Shown one piece after another: positions 1 to 4,040 of a DNA stretch of 7,111 nt. Position 1 is the stretch's first letter; every line of letters starts with the position of its first letter. The translations under genes were made by a program, and so were the position numbers. This DNA comes from Quisquiliibacterium sp036525975. Its GTDB lineage: Bacteria > Pseudomonadota > Gammaproteobacteria > Burkholderiales > Burkholderiaceae_E. The notes beneath the pieces were generated by a model that did not search any database, was not told where the DNA came from, and saw only the letters and a program-made list of their open reading frames with translations. The stretch spans positions 1 to 7,111 of the forward strand of contig DATCZK010000008.1 in the NCBI GenBank assembly GCA_036525975.1, given 5' to 3'.

Positions 1-6
1 TTTCAT
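1..6 (-). CDS. Start of a leftward gene running off the left edge (partial)
   Basis: Read leftward, the first six bases give ATG AAA. A GAGG Shine-Dalgarno core (plus-strand CCTC at 14-17) lies upstream with a 7-nt spacer. Only Met-Lys is visible, so no product can be named. A Met-Lys start is common in exported proteins, but two residues are not evidence of that. The gene would be divergent from the DUF6502 gene at 208 and would share the 7-207 intergenic region, which contains a good leftward promoter. The call rests on the start codon, its ribosome binding site and the promoter geometry. A chance ATG cannot be excluded. Confidence 0.45.
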
Positions 7-13
7 GACGATG

Positions 14-18
14 CCTCG
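14..18 (-). promoter_or_regulatory. Ribosome binding site of the leftward edge gene
   Basis: The leftward strand reads CGAGG here, 7 nt before the ATG at 6-4. This is the main reason for treating that ATG as a real start. Confidence 0.4.
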
Positions 19-99
19 CTGCCGATCAGCTCGAGCGTCTCGCTACCGGTCAACGCGGCTCGATGGCTTCGACTGGGCGCACGCGCGACGCTGGGGACC

Positions 100-153
100 C
101 TGTTGTGGGAAATAGTCACACACAACAGCATTGTGTGCGGGAAAATATCCCAC
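100..153. repeat. Cluster of overlapping inverted repeats, candidate operator
   Basis: Four dyads overlap within 54 bp. (1) CTGTTGTG 100-107 pairs with CACAACAG 121-128, perfect 8-bp arms. (2) CACACAA 119-125 pairs with TTGTGTG 131-137, perfect 7-bp arms around a 5-nt loop. (3) GTGGGA 105-110 pairs with TCCCAC 148-153; extended by three bases, the half-sites GTGGGAAAT and GTGGGATAT match at 8 of 9. (4) GGGA 139-142 pairs with TCCC 148-151. The pentamer TTGTG occurs at 103 and 131, with its complement at 121. The stretch is much richer in A/T than its surroundings and lies between divergent genes over the leftward promoter. A multi-site operator is the simplest reading. A structured leader of the leftward transcript is an alternative for the part below about 120. 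Confidence 0.5.
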
Positions 154-158
154 GTCAA
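130..158 (-). promoter_or_regulatory. Leftward sigma70-like promoter (TTGACG - 17 bp - CACAAT)
   Basis: On the leftward strand a -35 box TTGACG (plus 153-158) and a -10 box CACAAT (plus 130-135) are separated by exactly 17 bp. The -35 matches the consensus at 5 of 6 positions and the -10 at 4 of 6. The spacer contains the dyad GGGA-AAATA-TCCC (139-151), so a protein bound there would compete with RNA polymerase. Transcription would start near 120-125 and run toward the partial gene at 6-1, giving a leader of about 115 nt. This was found by eye and there is no expression evidence. Confidence 0.45.
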
Positions 159-171
159 GCCTTCGTTGAGA

Positions 172-177
172 TATGAT
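172..177 (+). promoter_or_regulatory. Possible -10 box for the DUF6502 gene
   Basis: TATGAT matches the -10 consensus at 5 of 6 positions and lies about 30 bp before the chosen ATG at 208, which would give a short leader. No good -35 is present at 16-18 bp; the nearest candidates fall in the TCCCACG end of the repeat cluster. Such a promoter would need an activator bound at 100-153 or would be weak. Confidence 0.25.
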
Positions 178-207
178 CGATGTGCCCTGCGAGCTTGCAC
201 CGAATCC

Positions 208-1068
208 ATGGACACGATCAGCCCGTCATCGCCGTCGCCACCGCCAGCACTGGTCCGTGCCATCCGCCATGCAATCAAGCCCTTCGTGCGGCTGATGCTG
301 GCCAGTGGCCTCACGTATCCGTTGTTCGCCGAGCTGCTCAAGGGCCTGTTCGTGGAGATCGCCGAGCGCGACTTCCGGATAGGCGGGCAATCCCCGAGCG
401 ACAGTCGCATCAGTCTCGTCTCGGGCGTGCACCGAAAGGACGTGCGCCGCCTGCGAAGCGCGGAGCGCCCGCCCGACCAGGTCATGCCGGAAGCGGTGTC
501 CTTCGGCGCGAAGCTCGTGACCACCTGGCTCACCGACGCGCGTTTCCTCGACGCCGACGGCGCGCCACGGCCGCTGGCAAGATCGAGCAGTGCGGGCGAA
601 CCCGCGAGTTTCGAGGAACTCGTTGCCGGTCGCAGCACCGACATTCGCCCGAGGGTCGTGCTCGACGAGTGGCTGAGGCTGGGGATCGTTCGCGTGGGCG
701 AGGGCGATCGCCTCGTGCTCAATACCGACGCATTCGTGCCGCAGGCGGGGTTGGAGGAGAAGCTCTTCTTCTTCTCGCACAACCTGCACGCGCATGCCGC
801 CGCCGCCACGGACAATCTGCTGGGCGCGCGCGCCGCGCAACTCGAGCGAAGCCTGATTTTCGAAGGAATGACCGAGGAGGGGGTGCGCGAGGTCGAAGCG
901 CGGGCGCGGCAACTCGGCAGCAGGGTGCTCAAGGATCTGGACCGCCTGGCGATCGAGCGCCAGGCATCCGAGGCAGGTTCCGGGGCGCCTCGGTTCAGGA
1001 TCACGGCCGGCGTGTATTTCCATCGCGAACCGCTGCCCGCCGAGCGGATTCCGGGGGCGAAGGCGTAG
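208..1068 (+). CDS. DUF6502 family protein
   Basis: The predicted protein has 286 residues. I recognise the DUF6502 pattern: an N-terminal helical part (about 14-60, with FVRLMLASGLTYPLFAELLK and FVEIAERDF), then a helix-turn-helix-like segment (about 64-83, SDSRISLVSGVHRKDVRRLR), a middle region with TTWLTDARFLDADGAPRPL (105-123), a second helical part rich in Ala/Glu/Arg (about 183-252) and the tail RITAGVYFHREP (264-274). No signal peptide or membrane segment is evident, so it is probably cytoplasmic. The family has no established function; the HTH-like block suggests nucleic-acid binding, which is inference. I chose ATG 208 because family similarity begins shortly after it. The frame stays open back to position 1, with a TTG at 103, but that part covers the repeat cluster and does not look like protein. 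No strong Shine-Dalgarno precedes 208. The gene is divergent from the partial gene at the left edge. Confidence 0.88.
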   Translation: MDTISPSSPSPPPALVRAIRHAIKPFVRLMLASGLTYPLFAELLKGLFVEIAERDFRIGGQSPSDSRISLVSGVHRKDVRRLRSAERPPDQVMPEAVSFGAKLVTTWLTDARFLDADGAPRPLARSSSAGEPASFEELVAGRSTDIRPRVVLDEWLRLGIVRVGEGDRLVLNTDAFVPQAGLEEKLFFFSHNLHAHAAAATDNLLGARAAQLERSLIFEGMTEEGVREVEARARQLGSRVLKDLDRLAIERQASEAGSGAPRFRITAGVYFHREPLPAERIPGAKA

Positions 1069-1076
1069 GCTCGCGC

Positions 1077-1101
1077 GTGCCTGCGCGTGTTGCGCAGGCG
1101 C
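1077..1101 (+). terminator. Strong hairpin after the DUF6502 gene, possible terminator without T-tract
   Basis: GCCTGCGC (1079-1086) and GCGCAGGC (1092-1099) form a perfect 8-bp stem around the loop GTGTT. One G-T wobble and one more G-C pair extend it to 10 bp. It starts 8 nt after the DUF6502 stop codon, the usual place for a terminator. No T-run follows, so it is not a classical intrinsic terminator. It may stabilise the transcript end or act together with Rho. Confidence 0.35.
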
Positions 1102-1129
1102 TCGCAGCAGGGCTCGGTCGGCGGCGGGC

Positions 1130-1246
1130 GCGTTCTCCCGGGACGACGCGCTCGAGCTGATCGCGTGCATCGAGACGCTTTGGACCCCGCTCGTGCGCGC
1201 CAACTGCCAGGGCGCGAGGCACATGCAGCGTGCGGAGCAGGGATAG
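1130..1246 (+). pseudogene. Possible C-terminal gene remnant of unknown family
   Basis: In this frame the sequence reads AFSRDDALELIACIETLWTP, followed by LVRANCQGARHMQRAEQG and a TAG stop at 1244-1246. Nearly every codon from 1133 to 1228 ends in G or C, while second positions are mixed. This is the coding signature seen in the neighbouring genes, and the other frames lack it. There is no start codon upstream in the frame at a sensible place: GTG 1193 and ATG 1223 are too close to the stop, and the frame runs back into DUF6502 out of register. It could be the tail of a gene whose front was deleted, or a short gene broken by a frameshift near 1120. I do not recognise the family. Confidence 0.3.
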
Positions 1247-1409
1247 CGGCCGTGCGGCGCGGTCGTCGCGGCGAGTCGAGAATCCCGGCGCAGGCCGCGA
1301 GGCCACTCAGCGGACGCGACCCTTCTCCCGCGCCCGCGCCTCGATCAGGGCCGGAGCGGCCCGCCGCGCGCGCTGGCCGCGGCCTCGATCGAAGCGCGAC
1401 ACCGCCCGC
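1247..1409. other. Convergent intergenic stretch, nothing firm seen
   Basis: This lies between the possible remnant and the end of the leftward MDR reductase gene, in a tail-to-tail arrangement. It is extremely GC-rich. A weak dyad GCGGCC (1356-1361) / GGCCGC (1375-1380) with a 13-nt loop could help end the leftward transcript, but it has no T-tract. The short open frames here have no convincing starts or family resemblance. Confidence 0.4.
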
Positions 1410-2402
1410 TCAGCTCGCCTGGCCGCAGGAAACGAGGATCTTGCCCGACCGACCGCCGCGCGCGGCATGCGCCACCGCGTCCTTGAGCCGCGCGAGCGGG
1501 TACACCCGCTCCACCGCGACCGCGAGCGAGCCGTCGGCGAGCTTGCCGGCGAGCTTGCGGTACAGCGCACCGATCTCGGCTGGCGCGGTCGCGGCGAACC
1601 AGCTCCGCAGCCAGAAACCCTTCAGGCTCACGCCCCGGAACACCAGCTCGCGGCCGTCGATCACGCACGGCTCGCCGCTCAGCATGCCGTAGTTCACCAC
1701 CGTTGCGCCGTCGGCGACGCAGCGCGCGAGCCGCTGGGTGGCCGCTCCGCCCACCGCGTCGATCGCCAGCGCGAGCGTGCCGCCGCCGGTGGCCTCGCGC
1801 ACCCGGGCGTCGAGGTCCGGCCCGTCCACCAGCACCACGTCGGCGCCGTGCGCGCGCAACGGCTCCACCAGCTCCTGCCGGCGGACCACGCACACGCTCT
1901 TCATTCCGGCCTCGCGCGCGAGCGTGACCAGGCAGTGCCCCACGCCCGAGTTGGCGGCGTTCTGGATCAGCCACAGGCCCGCCTGCGGCGCGACGTAGCT
2001 GTGCAGCATCAGGTACGCGGTCGGCGGGTTCACGCGCAGCATCGCGAGCTGCTGCGGATCGACGCCCGCGGGCAGCGCGAACATCGCGGCGGCCTTGCCG
2101 ATGGCGCGCTCGCGCCACGCGCCCGGCCCGGGCAGCAGCACGCGGTCGCCAGGCTTGAGGTGCGTGACGCCGGCGCCGACGCTCAAGATCCTTCCCACGC
2201 CCTCGGCGCCAGGGATCATCGGCAGCGCGGGCGGCTTCGCGCCGTACGCGCCTTCGAGGTTCAGCACGTCGGCGGGGTTGATCGGGAAGAACTCGGTGGC
2301 GACCAGCGCCTCACCGGCGCCGGGGTCGCCCGGATCGGGCTGCTCCACGACCTCGATCACCTCTTCGGGCCTGCCGAACCTGGAGACTCGCGCAACCAGC
2401 AT
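1410..2402 (-). CDS. Zinc-free MDR reductase, MECR/ETR1-like (2-enoyl reductase or quinone reductase type)
   Basis: The protein has 330 residues, normal for the medium-chain dehydrogenase/reductase superfamily. The N-terminal GroES-like domain (about 1-120) has FFPINPADVLNLEGAYG with Tyr53, where the MECR/Etr1 enoyl reductases carry their catalytic tyrosine. IPGAEGVG (63-70) replaces the GHE zinc-site motif of alcohol dehydrogenases, so no catalytic zinc is expected. The Rossmann domain has LIQNAANSGVG (145-155), then VVRR (172-175), where this group binds the NADPH phosphate. GFWLRSW further on is also typical of mitochondrial enoyl reductases. The likely reaction is NADPH-dependent reduction of an activated double bond, on an enoyl thioester or a quinone; the substrate is unknown. 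The start at 2402 is preferred over an upstream in-frame ATG (2441) because family similarity begins here and a GGAG site precedes it. It lies 58 nt after the UxaA-like gene, probably in one operon. Confidence 0.88.
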   Translation of the reverse strand: MLVARVSRFGRPEEVIEVVEQPDPGDPGAGEALVATEFFPINPADVLNLEGAYGAKPPALPMIPGAEGVGRILSVGAGVTHLKPGDRVLLPGPGAWRERAIGKAAAMFALPAGVDPQQLAMLRVNPPTAYLMLHSYVAPQAGLWLIQNAANSGVGHCLVTLAREAGMKSVCVVRRQELVEPLRAHGADVVLVDGPDLDARVREATGGGTLALAIDAVGGAATQRLARCVADGATVVNYGMLSGEPCVIDGRELVFRGVSLKGFWLRSWFAATAPAEIGALYRKLAGKLADGSLAVAVERVYPLARLKDAVAHAARGGRSGKILVSCGQAS

Positions 2403-2408
2403 GGTCTG

Positions 2409-2414
2409 CTCCGT
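2409..2414 (-). promoter_or_regulatory. Ribosome binding site that sets the MDR reductase start
   Basis: The leftward strand reads ACGGAG here, followed by CAGACC and then ATG at 2402-2400. The 6-nt spacing is ideal and supports this start over the ATG at 2441, which would add 13 residues lying outside the family domain. Confidence 0.6.
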
Positions 2415-2460
2415 CTTGTTTGCCAGAGGGCATTCTCGCACCAGGGCGCGCGCCTGCGCG

Positions 2461-3990
2461 CTACGACATCACCCCGATCGGCCAGGGCACGAACTCGTTC
2501 TCGCCCACGCCCAGCAACTCGCTCTTTGAGCGCTCGCCCGAGGCCACGCGCAGGATCGTGCGGAAGACTTCCTCGCCCATCTGCTCGAGCGTCTTCTCGC
2601 CGTCGATCACCTGCCCGCAGTTCACGTCCATGTCGGCCTGCATGCGCCGGAACATCGGCGTGTTCGTCGCGAGCTTGATCGTGGGGGCAGGGTAGGAGCC
2701 GAAGCACGAGCCCCGCCCGGTGGTGAAGAGGATCAGGTTCGCGCCGCCGGCGATCTGGCCGGTGGCCGACACCGGGTCGTAGCCCGGCGTGTCCATGAAC
2801 ACGAAGCCGTGCTCCACGACCGGCTCGGCGTAGCGGTACACCGCCATCAGGCCGGAAGACCCGCTCTTCTTCGCCCCGCCCAGGCTCTTCTCGAGCACGT
2901 TCGCGAGGCCGCCGTCGACGTTGCCCGGCGAGACCTTGCCGTTGATCTGCGTGTCCTTGCCGCGGTTGTACTCGAGCCACCAGTCCATCCGCTCGATGAG
3001 CTTGCGCCCGATCTCGGGCGTGCGCGCGCGCGCCGTGAGCGTGTGCTCCACGCCGTAGAGCTCGGAGGTCTCCGACAGGATCGCGGTGCCGCCGTGGCGC
3101 ACGAGGATGTCCACCGCCTTGCCCAGCGCCGGGTTCGCCGACAGCCCCGAGAAGCCGTCCGACCCCCCGCACTGCATCCCGATCAGGATGTGCTCGGCGC
3201 CGCAGGGCTCGCGCACGCTGCCGTTGGCCTGGGCGAGCATTTCGGTCACGTGCGCGATGCCGAGGTCGATCGCGGCCTGCGTGCCGCCCACTTCCTGCAT
3301 CGTGATCGTGCGCAGCATCTTGCCCGCGGCGAGGCCCTCGGCAGCGAACAGCTCCACCAGCTTGTTTCGCTCGCATCCGAGCGAGACCACCACCGCGCCG
3401 GCCACGTTCGGGTGGCGGATGTAGCCGCCCAGCGTGCGCCGCAGCAGGTCCATCGGCTCGCCGCTCGCCTCCATGCCGCAACCCTGTTCGTGCACGAAAG
3501 GCACGACCGCGTCCACGTTGGGCCACGCGGCGAGGCGCTCCGCGGTGAAGTGGTTGGCGATGCGCCGCGCCACCGTCGCCGAGCAGTTCACCGTGATGAA
3601 CACGCCGATCGTGTTGCGCGTTGCGACCCGGCCGTCGGCGCGCCGGTAGCCCATGAACGTCGCGCGCTGCTCCGCCGGCAGGAACTCGGTGGGCCGGTAG
3701 TCGCGCCCGAACGCGTAGTCCTTCTCCACCTCGTCGAACAGCACGTTGTGGCTGTGCATCCAGGTGCCCGCCGGCAGGTCGGCCGACGCGTAGCCGATCA
3801 CGGTGTCGTACTTGCGGATCGGCTCGCCGGCCCTGAGGTCGCGCGCGGCCACCTTGTGCCCCGCGGGCACCGGTTGCAGCGTGGTCAGGGACTCGCTCGC
3901 GATCAGGGTGCCGGCCGGGAGCTCCACGCGGGCGACGACGACGTTGTCGGCGGGGTCGAGGCGAATGACGGGGGAAGCGATCGTGCTCAT
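2461..3990 (-). CDS. UxaA family dehydratase (altronate/galactarate dehydratase type)
   Basis: The protein has 509 residues, close to the usual size for single-chain altronate (UxaA) and galactarate (GarD) dehydratases. These are metal-dependent cytoplasmic enzymes that remove water from sugar acids. An N-terminal SAF domain (about 10-95) carries the HSHN motif (79-82). The main domain begins with GYRRADGRVATRN (114-126) and VNCSATVAR, then HEQGCGM (about 167-173), QCGGSDGFSGLSANPALG (about 273-290), SPGNVDGG, EKSLGGAKKSGSS (about 366-378), a GRGSCFGSYPAPTIKLATN block (about 424-442) and DVNCGQ near 455. All family blocks are present and nothing looks broken. The two halves are fused, unlike two-subunit sulfolactate lyases (SuyA/SuyB). 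The substrate cannot be fixed; other aldarate or hydroxy-acid substrates are possible. The ATG at 3990 starts just before the SAF domain. The only purine-rich site upstream is AAAGGA, 14 nt away, which is long, so translation may be modest or coupled. It follows the DUF349 gene by 50 nt and precedes the MDR gene by 58 nt. Confidence 0.92.
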   Translation of the reverse strand: MSTIASPVIRLDPADNVVVARVELPAGTLIASESLTTLQPVPAGHKVAARDLRAGEPIRKYDTVIGYASADLPAGTWMHSHNVLFDEVEKDYAFGRDYRPTEFLPAEQRATFMGYRRADGRVATRNTIGVFITVNCSATVARRIANHFTAERLAAWPNVDAVVPFVHEQGCGMEASGEPMDLLRRTLGGYIRHPNVAGAVVVSLGCERNKLVELFAAEGLAAGKMLRTITMQEVGGTQAAIDLGIAHVTEMLAQANGSVREPCGAEHILIGMQCGGSDGFSGLSANPALGKAVDILVRHGGTAILSETSELYGVEHTLTARARTPEIGRKLIERMDWWLEYNRGKDTQINGKVSPGNVDGGLANVLEKSLGGAKKSGSSGLMAVYRYAEPVVEHGFVFMDTPGYDPVSATGQIAGGANLILFTTGRGSCFGSYPAPTIKLATNTPMFRRMQADMDVNCGQVIDGEKTLEQMGEEVFRTILRVASGERSKSELLGVGENEFVPWPIGVMS

Positions 3991-4040
3991 CGGGTTGGCG
4001 TCAGTCCTTTTGCGCGTGCCGTGAACGGCCGCGGGCGGTT

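Noticed and set aside
103..207. TTG start at 103 for the DUF6502 protein
   Set aside because: The extra 35 residues would be encoded by the inverted-repeat cluster, and family similarity begins only after the ATG at 208.
1077..1160. GTG 1077 as the start of a small gene joined by frameshift to the 1130-1246 fragment
   Set aside because: The stretch from 1077 to about 1120 in that frame lacks the G/C third-position bias that the downstream fragment shows, so the join is not supported.
1356..1380. GCGGCC/GGCCGC dyad as a terminator of the leftward run
   Set aside because: Six-base arms with a 13-nt loop and no T-tract; such dyads are common by chance at this GC content.
1307..1400. Leftward short frame ending in ALIEARAREKGRVR after the MDR gene
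   Set aside because: The ending looks protein-like, but the frame has no convincing start or ribosome binding site and overlaps the MDR gene out of frame.
1230..2678. Long rightward open frame of 482 codons opposite the MDR reductase gene
   Set aside because: It is antisense to a well-recognised enzyme, is dominated by Arg/Ala/His and resembles no family. Long antisense frames are expected in DNA with this third-position GC bias.
4020..4040. GCCG-TTCA-CGGC hairpin between the DUF349 and UxaA-like genes as a terminator
   Set aside because: The stem is only 4 bp and no T-run follows on the leftward strand, so it does not argue against co-transcription.
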